This document shows, in pieces, positions 1-8,786 of a stretch of 64,000 nt of DNA (position 1 is the first letter of the stretch; each line of letters starts with the position of its first letter). The notes under the pieces were generated by a model that saw only the letters and a program-made list of their open reading frames with translations, made no database searches and was not told the origin of the DNA. Location: NCBI GenBank assembly GCA_045642565.1, contig JAZUJE010000008.1, positions 211,460 to 275,459 of the forward strand, given 5' to 3'. Origin of the DNA: UBA1764 sp045642565 (lineage in GTDB: Bacteria > Bacillota > Clostridia > Peptostreptococcales > Anaerovoracaceae). A program made the translations under genes and the position numbers.

Positions 1-942
1 TATGATGTAGTCGGTCTTTGTTTTAATGTGATAAATGACTATTATTCTGAAAAAATTCAAGCTGTTGCTAATCAACTTGGTATTAGACTAATAAAAAAAT
101 GCGTTGCTTCAGAATTTCGAGAAAAGGTAATTAAACAATTTATCCTTGAATATGAAAATGGCCGCACTCCGAATCCATGTATTTTGTGCAACCCTGAAGT
201 AAAATTTAAGGTTCTATGTGATGTGGCTGATGAAGAAGGTATTGAATATATAGCAACTGGACATTATGCCGGAGTTCAACTTTTTGATGGTAAATACTAT
301 ATAAAAAAAGCTAAGAATTTTGCAAAAGATCAATCCTATATGTTGTATAGATTACCACAGTCGGTTTTAAAACGTTTAATTTTACCTTTAAGCGGAGCGT
401 ATGATAAATCAGATATTAGAGCTCTTGTAGAAAAAGAGAATATTCAAAATTATGCTGAAAAGGATAGCCAAGATATTTGTTTTATTCCTGATGGTGATTA
501 TAAAAGCTTCCTTTTACAATCAGGAGCAATAAATAAGCAAGGTAATTTTATCGATGATAGTGGGGTTAATTTAGGGCTACATCAAGGAATTTTATCTTAT
601 ACAATTGGACAAAGGAAAGGCCTCGGCTTAAATTATGGAAAACCTGCCTATGTTCTTGAAATTAACGAAAATAATGTAATTGTCGGGCCTGAAGAATTAC
701 TTTTCAAGAATAAAGTTATTGTTAATCAACTATTTTGGATTGATTCTCCTCCAAAGTGCGGAGAAAAACTTTCTTGCAAATTAAGGTACTCTGCGAAGGA
801 GGCAGAATGTGTTGTCGATTATACAGATTCAGGTGAACTTGTATTATATTTTGAGGAAGCTCAAAGAGCTCCAACTCCGGGACAAGCTGCTGTACTATAT
901 TATAATCAACTTGTAATAGGTGGCGGATTTATTGTAAAATAA
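1..942 (+). CDS. mnmA: tRNA-specific 2-thiouridylase MnmA (5' end outside the window)
   Basis: This enzyme adds sulfur to U34 of Lys, Glu and Gln tRNAs in the cytoplasm. The frame is open from base 1, and the first residues (YDVVGLCFN) match the interior of the family, so the true start lies upstream. The GTG at 28 is only an internal codon. Visible motifs are GRTPNPCILCN with the first catalytic cysteine, ATGHYA, and SQDICFIPDGDY with the second. The C-terminal beta-barrel region ends normally with a TAA stop. It is followed 42 bp later by alaS on the same strand, the usual firmicute order. Perhaps 50-60 N-terminal residues, including the ATP-binding PP-loop, are missing from view. Confidence 0.95.
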   Translation, partial: YDVVGLCFNVINDYYSEKIQAVANQLGIRLIKKCVASEFREKVIKQFILEYENGRTPNPCILCNPEVKFKVLCDVADEEGIEYIATGHYAGVQLFDGKYYIKKAKNFAKDQSYMLYRLPQSVLKRLILPLSGAYDKSDIRALVEKENIQNYAEKDSQDICFIPDGDYKSFLLQSGAINKQGNFIDDSGVNLGLHQGILSYTIGQRKGLGLNYGKPAYVLEINENNVIVGPEELLFKNKVIVNQLFWIDSPPKCGEKLSCKLRYSAKEAECVVDYTDSGELVLYFEEAQRAPTPGQAAVLYYNQLVIGGGFIVK

Positions 943-984
943 TAAGATTATATAATAATTTTTCATGAAAAGAGGATATAAATT

Positions 985-3618
985 ATGAAATACATGGGCG
1001 TAAATGAAGTCAGAGAAAAATTCTTATCTTTTTGGGAGTCAAAAGGATGTCTTAGGCATGAAAGTTATTCTCTTGTTCCTCCGGCAAGCGATAAATCTTT
1101 ATTATTAATTGCTGCCGGAATGGCCCCATTAAAACCATATTTTGCCGGAGTAGAAGAACCTCCACGTCATAGAATGACAACATGTCAAAAGTGTATTAGA
1201 ACTAATGATATAGACAATGTTGGACATACAGCAAGACATGCTACTTATTTTGAAATGCTCGGTAATTTTAGCTTTGGTGATTATTTTAAGCATGAATCAC
1301 TAAACTGGGGCTGGGAATTTGTAACAAGCCCGGAGTGGTTAGGAATTCCGGCTGAAAAAATTTGGGCAACAGTATATGAAGATGATGATGAAGCTTATAA
1401 CATTTGGAAAAATGAAATAGGTATGCCTGAAGAAAGAATTGTTAGACTTGGTAAGGATGATAACTTCTGGGAAATAGGTACTGGTCCTTGTGGTCCATGC
1501 TCAGAAATTTATTTTGATCGTGGTCCGGAATATGGTTGTGGTAAGCCTGATTGTAAACCAGGATGCGATTGTGATCGTTATATGGAGTTTTGGAACCATG
1601 TATTCACTCAGTTTGATAGACAGGAAGATGGTTCTTACCTCGAACTTGAAAATAAGAATATTGACACTGGTATGGGGCTTGAAAGAATGGCATGCATTAT
1701 GCAAGGCGTTGATTCAATTTATAACGTTGATACTATGCAGGCAATTCTGCAAGAAGTTGCCAGACTTGCAAATGTTGAATATAAACAAGGAAAAGCAAAA
1801 GAAGATATTTCATTAAGAATTATTACAGATCATATTAGATCGGTATCTTTTATGATTTGTGATGGAATACTCCCATCTAATGAAGGACGTGGCTATATTT
1901 TAAGACGACTTCTTCGCCGTGCAGCAAGACATGGTAAACTTCTTGGAATTAAAGGAACTTTCCTTGCAGAACTTTGCGAAAAAGTATTTGAAACTTCCGG
2001 TGATGCATACCCAGATCTTATTGAACGTAAAGATTACATAAAGAAGATTATAAAGATTGAGGAAGATAAATTTGCACAAACACTTGATAAAGGGTCTGAA
2101 ATTCTTGAAGGATATATCAATGAAGCGAAGAAATCCGGAATTAAATTAATTTCCGGAGAACAATGTTTCACTCTTTATGATACATACGGATTTCCTATAG
2201 AACTTACTCAAGAAATGGTAGAAGATCTTGGTATGGAAATCGATGCCGACGGATTTAAATCTTCAATGGATAAGGCAAAAGATCTTGCAAGATCTGCTAG
2301 AAAAGATGAAGATAATGAAGGCTGGCTTGATGAATCGGTTATGTATAAAGATATGCCACAAACTAACTTCATTGGTTATGAATCACTTGCATCAAACTGC
2401 AAGATTATTGGTATTGTTCGTGGAATGAATGCACTTAAATCGGCTTCTGAAGGTGATGAAGTTAGAATCGTACTGGATAGTACTCCATTTTATGGTGAAG
2501 GCGGCGGACAAATTGGAGATACCGGCGTTCTTGTATCAGAAGGATTTAATGCTGCTGTAACTGATACAATTAAAATTAACGGAGTTTATATTCATAAATG
2601 TGTAATTAGTGCAGGAGAAATAAATGTTGGCGATACAGTTAATGCTTGTATTGATATTGAAAGACGTAATTCAATCGCAAGAAATCATACTGCAACACAT
2701 TTACTTCAAAAAGCTTTAAGACTTGTTCTTGGTAGTCATGTTGAGCAGGCAGGTTCTTATGTAACAGATGAAGCTTTGAGATTTGATTTTACTCATTTTG
2801 AAGCAATTAGCAAAGAAGATTTAGCTATAGTAGAAGATATTGTAAACGCAGAAATTCTTAAGTTTACTCCGGTTGAGACAAGTATTCTGCCTATTGAAGA
2901 AGCAAAAAAACTTGGAGCAATGATGCTCTTTGGTGAAAAATATGGTAACGAAGTTCGTGTAGTAAATGTCCCAGATTTTTCTATGGAATTCTGCGGAGGT
3001 ACTCATGTTACGAATATCGGCCAAATTGGATGTTTCAAGATTTTATCTGAAACAGGTGTAGCTGCCGGAACACGTCGTATAGAAGCTATTACGGGTAATG
3101 CTGTAAGACAATTGTTAAACGATGAACAAGCAGTTATCGCAAAAGTAGCTGCAAGCTTAAAGACAAATTCTGTTGGTCTTGTAAAGAAGGCTGAAGATAC
3201 CGCAGCAGAGCTTAAAAATCTTAAAAAAGAACTTGAAGATGTGAAAGCGAAAGCTGCTGGCGAAGGTGTTGCAGATCTTCTTGCATCAGCAAAAAATGTT
3301 TCCGGAATAAGGCTTGTCACAAAGAAATTTGATGAAATTGGGATTGATCAGCTTAGGACTATTAGTGACAAAATTAAGGAAAACGAAAAGAACGTAGTTA
3401 TGGTATTTGCTACTGTTAATGGTCCAAAAGTAACACTTATGGTATCAGTAACTGATGATTTACTTGAAAAAGGTGTTCATGCAGGCAATATGATTAAGCA
3501 AATTGCGGCAATTTGTGGCGGCGGTGGTGGTGGCAAAGCTGATATGGCCCAAGCCGGGGCAAAAGATGCTTCTAAACTTGATGAAGCCTTTGCAAAAGCA
3601 GAAGAACTTCTCAAGTAA
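985..3618 (+). CDS. alaS: Alanyl-tRNA synthetase
   Basis: It charges tRNA-Ala and edits Ser/Gly mischarging. At 877 aa it has the full family length. An N-terminal class II catalytic core is followed by an editing domain whose zinc-type ligands are H568/H572 (HTATH) and C670/H674 (CGGTH). A coiled linker leads to a C-terminal DHHA1/C-Ala domain ending in a glycine-rich GGGGGGKADMAQAG stretch. An AGAGG ribosome-binding site lies 9 nt before the ATG. I looked for a T-box leader in the 42-bp gap after mnmA and there is no room for one, so regulation from this gap is unlikely. Confidence 0.98.
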   Translation: MKYMGVNEVREKFLSFWESKGCLRHESYSLVPPASDKSLLLIAAGMAPLKPYFAGVEEPPRHRMTTCQKCIRTNDIDNVGHTARHATYFEMLGNFSFGDYFKHESLNWGWEFVTSPEWLGIPAEKIWATVYEDDDEAYNIWKNEIGMPEERIVRLGKDDNFWEIGTGPCGPCSEIYFDRGPEYGCGKPDCKPGCDCDRYMEFWNHVFTQFDRQEDGSYLELENKNIDTGMGLERMACIMQGVDSIYNVDTMQAILQEVARLANVEYKQGKAKEDISLRIITDHIRSVSFMICDGILPSNEGRGYILRRLLRRAARHGKLLGIKGTFLAELCEKVFETSGDAYPDLIERKDYIKKIIKIEEDKFAQTLDKGSEILEGYINEAKKSGIKLISGEQCFTLYDTYGFPIELTQEMVEDLGMEIDADGFKSSMDKAKDLARSARKDEDNEGWLDESVMYKDMPQTNFIGYESLASNCKIIGIVRGMNALKSASEGDEVRIVLDSTPFYGEGGGQIGDTGVLVSEGFNAAVTDTIKINGVYIHKCVISAGEINVGDTVNACIDIERRNSIARNHTATHLLQKALRLVLGSHVEQAGSYVTDEALRFDFTHFEAISKEDLAIVEDIVNAEILKFTPVETSILPIEEAKKLGAMMLFGEKYGNEVRVVNVPDFSMEFCGGTHVTNIGQIGCFKILSETGVAAGTRRIEAITGNAVRQLLNDEQAVIAKVAASLKTNSVGLVKKAEDTAAELKNLKKELEDVKAKAAGEGVADLLASAKNVSGIRLVTKKFDEIGIDQLRTISDKIKENEKNVVMVFATVNGPKVTLMVSVTDDLLEKGVHAGNMIKQIAAICGGGGGGKADMAQAGAKDASKLDEAFAKAEELLK

Positions 3619-3680
3619 TAGTTTGCCAAACGTATATTTAAGGGTTATAATGATTAGAGATAGTAAAGAAGGAGGAAAAA

Positions 3681-3929
3681 ATGGAAAGAAACACTATACT
3701 TTTCACAAGTCCTGACAAAAATGTTGAACATACAACTGAAGAAATTCTGAATATGGTGTATGATGCTTTAGATGAAAAAGGATATAATGCCATAGATCAG
3801 ATGGTAGGTTATATTTTGTCTGGGGACCCTTCCTATATAACAGGACATAACAATGCACGAAACTTAATCCGCCGCATTGAACGAGACGATTTAGTAGAAG
3901 AGCTGTTAAGAAAATTCCTGAAGAAATAA
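3681..3929 (+). CDS. ireB: IreB-family regulatory protein (UPF0297, YrzL)
   Basis: Small 82-aa acidic cytosolic protein of the IreB/YrzL family. In enterococci IreB is phosphorylated on threonine by the Ser/Thr kinase IreK and lowers cephalosporin resistance; its biochemical activity is not settled. The sequence matches the family along its length (TSPDKNVEHTTEEILNMVYD, then GYILSGDPSYITGHNNAR). A strong AAGGAGG site precedes the ATG. Downstream of alaS is the standard firmicute position, but the usual next gene, ruvX, is not here; it sits at 10.7 kb on the other strand. A terminator follows immediately. Confidence 0.92.
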   Translation: MERNTILFTSPDKNVEHTTEEILNMVYDALDEKGYNAIDQMVGYILSGDPSYITGHNNARNLIRRIERDDLVEELLRKFLKK

Positions 3930-3940
3930 GATAGAATAAG

Positions 3941-3968
3941 CGGCTACTTATGTAGCCGTTTATTTTTT
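3941..3968 (+). terminator. Intrinsic terminator after ireB
   Basis: A perfect 7-bp stem, CGGCTAC/GTAGCCG, with a 4-nt loop is followed by a T-rich run. It closes the mnmA-alaS-ireB unit. Confidence 0.85.
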
Positions 3969-3997
3969 AGGATAGTTAAAATTTTAGGAATAATTAA

Positions 3998-5122
3998 ATG
4001 CCAGAAATAGTAGTTCACAATAAAACAGATAAGCCAAAAAATGTTGTAGAAAGAACGGACAACATTGAATTTGAATGTGAAAAGATTAAAAATGATCTTC
4101 CAGGTTGGCTCCGTGGTTTTTATATGTATTTAAACAGAAGTGTACTTCCTATGAGTAAGTATTCTTACTTAAGAGAAGTTAGATTCTTTTTTAAATATTT
4201 AATTAGTGAGAAAATTGTTTCAGCAGTTTCAATAAAAGATATTAAACCGGAAGATTTAAACGAATTAAGATCACAAGATATTAATATGTTTATTGATTAT
4301 TGTCGAAGATATTCAGTAAAGAAGGATAACAAGGAAGAGATTTTTACTAATTCTAATGCAGCTTTATCTCACAAAAAATCGACTTGTTCTGTACTTTTTA
4401 AATATCTTTATCGTGATGGTTATATAGAAAAGAATATAACCGATGGTTTTGATCCTATTCGTTTGCCTAAACCTGGTGAAAGAGAGATTAAAGCATTGCA
4501 AGATGATGAAGTAATGTTGATGTTGGATGCTGTAATAACAGGTCAAGGCTTAACCTCTCACGAAAAATCTTATTGGGAAAAAACAAAAGCAAGGGACAAA
4601 TTAATTTTACTCTTGCTTGTAACTTATGGCTTGCGTTTATCCGAGCTGCAACAATTGAATATTTCTTCTTTTAATTTTGATAGGGGAGAGTTTAAAATTT
4701 ACAGGAAACGTGGCAAAGAAAGTATTATGCCGATAAATAATACAATTGTTGATGCTTTTTCAGATTATGTAAATCTTGAGCGTATTCCGGAAGATGAACT
4801 TACAGATTTAAATAAGGATGCACTTCTTTTATCTTTAAGGGGTACTCGTTTAACTGATAGGCAAATTAGAGAAATTGTAAAAAAATACACTTCAATTGCT
4901 ATGGGAACAAGCCATAGGGATGGATATAGCCCTCATAAACTAAGGGCAACTGCGGCAACATCTTTAATTGGTCGTGGAAATTCAATTTATGATGTTCAGG
5001 AATTGTTAGATCATGATAATGTAACAACTACCCAGTTATACGCTCAGCATAAATTAAATACAAAACGTGAGCTTATAAAAAACTTCGAATGGGGCGAAGA
5101 TATGGAGAAGAAAAATGTCTAA
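3998..5122 (+). CDS. Tyrosine recombinase, XerC/XerD type, catalytically intact
   Basis: 374-aa DNA strand-exchange enzyme. An N-terminal SAM-like DNA-binding domain (about residues 30-165) precedes the catalytic domain. The full catalytic set is present: R213 (YGLRLSEL), K240, H313 and R316 (SPHKLR), H339 (LDHD) and the nucleophile Y348 (TTTQLY). It is about 70 residues longer than standard XerC/D, with an N-terminal extension and an insert near residues 105-120. The gene overlaps ynbB by 8 bp, so it is embedded in a housekeeping operon and not in an obvious mobile element. Because the other Xer-like gene in the window (58.4-59.3 kb) is degenerate, this one may be a chromosomal Xer; a resident integrase is the alternative. 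Confidence 0.88.
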   Translation: MPEIVVHNKTDKPKNVVERTDNIEFECEKIKNDLPGWLRGFYMYLNRSVLPMSKYSYLREVRFFFKYLISEKIVSAVSIKDIKPEDLNELRSQDINMFIDYCRRYSVKKDNKEEIFTNSNAALSHKKSTCSVLFKYLYRDGYIEKNITDGFDPIRLPKPGEREIKALQDDEVMLMLDAVITGQGLTSHEKSYWEKTKARDKLILLLLVTYGLRLSELQQLNISSFNFDRGEFKIYRKRGKESIMPINNTIVDAFSDYVNLERIPEDELTDLNKDALLLSLRGTRLTDRQIREIVKKYTSIAMGTSHRDGYSPHKLRATAATSLIGRGNSIYDVQELLDHDNVTTTQLYAQHKLNTKRELIKNFEWGEDMEKKNV

Positions 5123-6404
5123 AGAATGTATTAATTTATTAAAAGAAAAATTTGGTGTTGATGCTGATACCATTGAGAAAGTTGAGAAAGCCGAGGCTTC
5201 TTTAGTTGAGGCCTACTCAAAATTTGATGATATTATGAGTTTTAACCAGTATAAAGTTCTCCACTTCTTTCAAGAGGCCAGAATCAATGATCAACATTTT
5301 GCCTGGAATACCGGATATGGTTATGATGATATCGGAAGAACAGCACTTGAACAACTTTTTGCAAATGTTTTTGGCGCTGAAGCCGGTTTAGTAAGGACTC
5401 AAATTGTTAATGGAACTCATGCTTTAGCATCTGTATATCTTGGGTTATTACGAAGTGGAGATGAACTAATTTATTGTAATGGTGAGCCTTATGATACCAT
5501 GCAAACAGTAATTGGATTAAAAGGTAGTTCAAGTGGTTCACTAAAAGAATATGGGGTGCTTTATAAACAGATAGATTTGCTTCCTAATAATAAAATTAAT
5601 ATTGAAGCAGTTAAAAATGCAATTGGTCCAAAAACTAAAGTTGTTGCGCTTCAAAGATCTCGTGGTTATACATTTAGAAATGCGATGTCAATTTCACAAA
5701 TTGAGGAATGGGCAAAAGTGTGTCATTCAATAAAACCTGATGTTATTTGTATGGTAGATAACTGCTATGGTGAGTTTACCGATATTAAAGAACCTACAGA
5801 AGTTGGAGTTGATATTATGGCTGGATCTTTAATTAAAAATCCAGGAGGAGGATTAGCTCTAAGTGGTGGATATATTGTCGGTAAAAAAGATTTAGTTGAT
5901 AAGGTTTCATATAGAGTCATTTGTCCTGGTATAGGCGGAGAATGCGGTTTAACTTTTGGACAAAGTCGAACAATGTTCCAAGGACTTTTCTTAGCTCCAA
6001 AAGTTACAAACGGAGCTGTTAAAGGGGCTGTGCTTTGTGCGAAAGTATTTGAAGATTTAGGATATGAAGTTTGTCCCGGCCCAAATGAAGATCGTAATGA
6101 TATTGTTGAAGCTATCAAACTTGGAAGCCCTGAAGCAGTTTGTGCATTTTGCGAAGGTATTCAGGCTGCGGCTCCAATTGATGCGTATGTAACGCCAATT
6201 CCTTGGGATATGCCTGGATATAGTGATCAAATAATTATGGCCGCAGGCGCTTTTGTTGGAGGTTCTTCAATTGAACTTAGTGCGGATGCTCCTATGAGAG
6301 AACCATATAATGTTTTTTTCCAAGGAGGAATAACATATGAACATAGCAAATTTGGTGTAATTAAAGCTGTCCAGCATATGAAAAATAAAGGATTAATAAA
6401 ATAA
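5115..6404 (+). CDS. PLP-dependent methionine gamma-lyase family protein (YnbB, 'aluminium resistance protein')
   Basis: 429-aa fold-type I PLP enzyme of the family annotated as Met_gamma_lyase or aluminium resistance protein. The substrate is not established; the name comes from old resistance screens and homology. The likely Schiff-base lysine is K241 in GSLIKNPGGG, and the cofactor aspartate lies in MVDNCYGEF. A GGAGA site lies within the 3' end of the recombinase gene, and the stop overlaps the miaA start by one base, so the pair is translationally coupled. Adjacency to miaA is conserved in Bacillus and many Clostridia. Confidence 0.9.
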   Translation: MSKECINLLKEKFGVDADTIEKVEKAEASLVEAYSKFDDIMSFNQYKVLHFFQEARINDQHFAWNTGYGYDDIGRTALEQLFANVFGAEAGLVRTQIVNGTHALASVYLGLLRSGDELIYCNGEPYDTMQTVIGLKGSSSGSLKEYGVLYKQIDLLPNNKINIEAVKNAIGPKTKVVALQRSRGYTFRNAMSISQIEEWAKVCHSIKPDVICMVDNCYGEFTDIKEPTEVGVDIMAGSLIKNPGGGLALSGGYIVGKKDLVDKVSYRVICPGIGGECGLTFGQSRTMFQGLFLAPKVTNGAVKGAVLCAKVFEDLGYEVCPGPNEDRNDIVEAIKLGSPEAVCAFCEGIQAAAPIDAYVTPIPWDMPGYSDQIIMAAGAFVGGSSIELSADAPMREPYNVFFQGGITYEHSKFGVIKAVQHMKNKGLIK

Positions 6405-7309
6405 TGTATAAGGTTATTTTTATTGCAGGACCAACTGCGGCCGGAAAAACTGAATATGCTATTAAATTAGCACAAGATTTAAATGGCGAAATTGTTTCGG
6501 CTGATTCAATGCAGATTTATAAATATATGGATATAGGTTCTGCAAAACCGACAGCATTAGAACGAAGCCTGGCGAAACATTGGCTGATTGATGAAATTGA
6601 TCCAAGGAATCCTTTTAATGTTTCCGATTATCAAAAACTTGCAAAAAAATATATTAATGATATTCATGCAAGAAATAAATTGCCAATAGTTTGTGGCGGA
6701 ACTGGTTTATATTTGAATTCACTTATATATGATATGGACTTTTCTGCACCGGAAGGAGATTCTGCTTATAGAGATGCTTTGATAGCTAAATATAAAACGC
6801 CAGAAGGCCTTTTTGCCCATCTTCGTGAGTTAGATTCAAAAGCCGGAAATGAAGCAGATATGAATAATGTGAAGCGCATTTCAAGGTATATTGAAAGACT
6901 TGAAAAAGGGGAAACTAAGCTTGCTGAATTTGCAAACATGAATCAGATAAGTAAAGATTTTGAGTCCATAATTTGTATTTTAAATCGTGACAGAGAAAGT
7001 TTATATAACAGGATTGATAAAAGGGTAGATAAACTTATAGAAAAAGGACTTGTTGATGAGGTTAGTAAATTAATTAATATGGGATTTACTAAAGATGATA
7101 TCGCTATGAAAGGCATAGGGTATAAAGAACTCATGGAAAATTTACCTTTAAATGAGGCTGTTGATAAAATTAAGTTAAATACTCGCCATTATGCAAAAAG
7201 ACAAATTACTTGGTTTAAGCGCTATGGAGATTTAGCAAAATGGTTTAATTTAGAAGAGCAGGGGTATAATGATTTACTTGCTTATATAAAAGGAGTACTT
7301 AAAATTTAA
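6404..7309 (+). CDS. miaA: tRNA dimethylallyltransferase MiaA
   Basis: It transfers a dimethylallyl group from DMAPP to A37 of tRNAs that read UNN codons. The 301-aa protein has the P-loop GPTAAGKT at residues 9-16, the tRNA-binding SADSMQIYKYMDIGSAKPT segment and the GGTGLY motif. Its start overlaps the stop of the PLP gene. In many firmicutes hfq follows, but here a terminator and then the YneA-like gene come next. DMAPP would come from the pathway that begins with Dxs, encoded in this window. Confidence 0.97.
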   Translation: MYKVIFIAGPTAAGKTEYAIKLAQDLNGEIVSADSMQIYKYMDIGSAKPTALERSLAKHWLIDEIDPRNPFNVSDYQKLAKKYINDIHARNKLPIVCGGTGLYLNSLIYDMDFSAPEGDSAYRDALIAKYKTPEGLFAHLRELDSKAGNEADMNNVKRISRYIERLEKGETKLAEFANMNQISKDFESIICILNRDRESLYNRIDKRVDKLIEKGLVDEVSKLINMGFTKDDIAMKGIGYKELMENLPLNEAVDKIKLNTRHYAKRQITWFKRYGDLAKWFNLEEQGYNDLLAYIKGVLKI

Positions 7310-7347
7310 GGACATATATACATATTTATGTACATGTAAATGCATAT

Positions 7348-7386
7348 AATAGGTAGTGTAAAAAAGGACATTACCTATTTTTTATT
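7348..7386 (+). terminator. Intrinsic terminator after miaA
   Basis: A 12-bp stem (AATAGGTAGTGT with ACATTACCTATT, one G-U pair) is followed by a T-rich run. It separates the recombinase-ynbB-miaA operon from the SOS-controlled gene. Confidence 0.85.
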
Positions 7387-7400
7387 TATAAAAATAATTT

Positions 7401-7471
7401 GAACAATTGTTCTAAAAAGTGTTGACAGTGAACAATTGTTCTGGTAATATTTTAATAAAGAACAATTGTTT
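7401..7471 (+). promoter_or_regulatory. SOS promoter with three tandem LexA-type boxes
   Basis: Three copies of the palindrome GAACAATTGTTC lie at 7401-7412, 7430-7441 and 7460-7471, the last with one end change to GTTT. Starts are 29 and 30 bp apart, close to three helical turns, so all face the same side of the DNA. They match the clostridial/Bacillus LexA core GAAC-N4-GTTC. A near-consensus promoter, TTGACA (7422-7427), 17 bp, TAATAT (7445-7450), is interleaved: one box lies upstream of the -35, one in the spacer and one at the transcription start. That LexA is the repressor is inferred; lexA is not in this window. Confidence 0.85.
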
Positions 7472-7487
7472 CAGCGAGGTGAAAAAG

Positions 7488-7799
7488 ATGAGAACAATTA
7501 AAAAGAGGTATAGAATAAAGAATAAGTTTAGATTTATAACATTCTTAACTGTATTTATGCTTGTTACAGCATTTGGTACAAGTGCATTGTTTGGATTAGG
7601 AACTGTCGCTGGAAGTGATGTTCAACATTTTATAACTGTACAGGTTCAAGATGGAGATACTTTATGGGATTTAGCTAATAAATACGGTCCTAAAAATGTA
7701 GATTGCCGAAAAGTTATATATGAAATCCAGAAGATTAATAATGTTTCTGCCGATACGCTTCAAGCTGGACAATATATATCTATTCCTGAAACTATATAA
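7488..7799 (+). CDS. YneA-like LysM protein, probable SOS-induced cell division suppressor
   Basis: 103-aa membrane-anchored protein with a basic N-terminus, one transmembrane segment (about residues 14-38) and an extracellular LysM domain (about 47-100, VQDGDTLWDLANKYG to AGQYISIP) that should bind peptidoglycan. This is the layout of YneA, which delays division during the SOS response in Bacillus. The ATG at 7488 follows a GAGGTG ribosome-binding site; a longer frame starting at 7419 would begin upstream of the -10 and inside the operators, so it is rejected. Three SOS boxes control it. YneA is usually divergent from lexA; here lexA is absent. Confidence 0.82.
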   Translation: MRTIKKRYRIKNKFRFITFLTVFMLVTAFGTSALFGLGTVAGSDVQHFITVQVQDGDTLWDLANKYGPKNVDCRKVIYEIQKINNVSADTLQAGQYISIPETI

Positions 7800-7803
7800 G
7801 TTA

Positions 7804-7831
7804 TGATATAATGTGTTATGAGGTATAACAC
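7804..7831 (+). promoter_or_regulatory. Extended -10 promoter with a 19-bp palindrome at the start site
   Basis: TGATATAAT at 7804-7812 is a perfect extended -10. GTGTTATGAGGTATAACAC (7813-7831) is a 7-bp inverted repeat with a 5-nt centre that directly abuts the arginase ATG at 7832. The predicted start falls in the centre, at about 7819-7820. The palindrome would then be a DNA operator more than an mRNA hairpin, leaving a leader of about 12 nt that begins at the GAGG ribosome-binding site. The regulator is unknown. Confidence 0.5.
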
Positions 7832-8722
7832 ATGATTTTTAAGACAATTGATGTAATTGGTGTGCAAATGGACTTGGGTGCTGTTCGTAAAGGCGTTGAT
7901 ATGGGGCCTTCAGCGATTAGACACGCAGGTCTTTTGCATAGAATGAATAATTTAAAATATAAGATTATTGATAAAGGCGATATTGTACCGGCTGTTGAGC
8001 ATGGTGAAGGAAGCCCTAAAATGCGCTATGCAAAAGAAATAAATGAAGCCAATGGCAAATTATTCACATTAGTAGATATGAGCCATAAAAATGGCGATTT
8101 TCCGTTAATTTTGGGAGGGGATCATTGCATAGCAGCAGGTTCGATATCCGCAGATTGTGAGAATTTTGGTAATATAGGGGTTATTTGGATTGATGCCCAT
8201 GGCGATTTTAATGATGAAAATATTACACCAACGGGTAATATGCATGGAATGCCTTTATCTGCGGTTTGTGGACTTGGTCCAGAATCTATGGTAGATTTTA
8301 CCAAAAAACGTGTAAATCCAAAAAAAGTAGTAATCATCGGAGCTAGAGATTTAGACATAGATGAAAAAGAAAAACTTAAAGCTGCTGGTGTAAGTATTTT
8401 TTCTATGGATGATATACATACCTTAGGTATGGTTGAGGTTATGCAGCAAGCAATTAGAATTGCGACTGACGGTACTAATGGATTACATGTTAGTTTTGAC
8501 ATTGATGCCTTAGATCCAATTGAAGCTCCGGGGGTTGGAACTCCGGTTTCAAATGGGCTAACTCAAAGAGAAGCATTCGTAGCTTGTGAACAGATATCCA
8601 AAGTAAGCAATCTTATTGCAATGGACTTAGTAGAGGTTAATCCTTTATTAGATGAAAGAAATAAAACAGGAATACTTGCTACAGAATTAATATTGACTTG
8701 TTTGGGAGCGGAAAATTATTAG
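7832..8722 (+). CDS. Arginase/agmatinase/formimidoylglutamase family enzyme
   Basis: 296-aa dinuclear manganese ureohydrolase; in arginase this hydrolyses arginine to ornithine and urea. The metal-binding motifs GGDHCIAAGS, DAHGDFN and SFDIDALDP are all present, together with the N-terminal GVDMGPSAIR segment typical of bacterial arginases (RocF type). Arginase is the best call, but agmatinase activity cannot be ruled out from sequence alone. It is a single-gene unit between its own promoter and a strong terminator. An ArgR regulator is encoded at 55 kb, but I see no good ARG box at this promoter. Confidence 0.88.
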   Translation: MIFKTIDVIGVQMDLGAVRKGVDMGPSAIRHAGLLHRMNNLKYKIIDKGDIVPAVEHGEGSPKMRYAKEINEANGKLFTLVDMSHKNGDFPLILGGDHCIAAGSISADCENFGNIGVIWIDAHGDFNDENITPTGNMHGMPLSAVCGLGPESMVDFTKKRVNPKKVVIIGARDLDIDEKEKLKAAGVSIFSMDDIHTLGMVEVMQQAIRIATDGTNGLHVSFDIDALDPIEAPGVGTPVSNGLTQREAFVACEQISKVSNLIAMDLVEVNPLLDERNKTGILATELILTCLGAENY

Positions 8723-8735
8723 TATAACAAAATAT

Positions 8736-8786
8736 AATTACGGTTAACCAATGTGTTTAAACCGTAATTTTTTTTATTTTTTTTAG
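8736..8786 (+). terminator. Intrinsic terminator after the arginase gene
   Basis: A perfect 10-bp stem (AATTACGGTT/AACCGTAATT) is followed by a long T tract. Confidence 0.9.

Noticed and set aside
943..984. T-box leader of alaS
   Set aside because: Only 42 bp separate mnmA and alaS; leuS, hisS and aspS likewise start within 0-4 bp of the upstream gene, so no T-box fits.
1490..1816. 108-codon frame inside alaS
   Set aside because: Shadow of a strongly conserved synthetase in another frame; no start signal.
7813..7831. Hairpin hiding the arginase ribosome-binding site in mRNA
   Set aside because: The extended -10 places the transcription start inside the repeat, so the 5' arm would not be in the message; a DNA operator is more likely.
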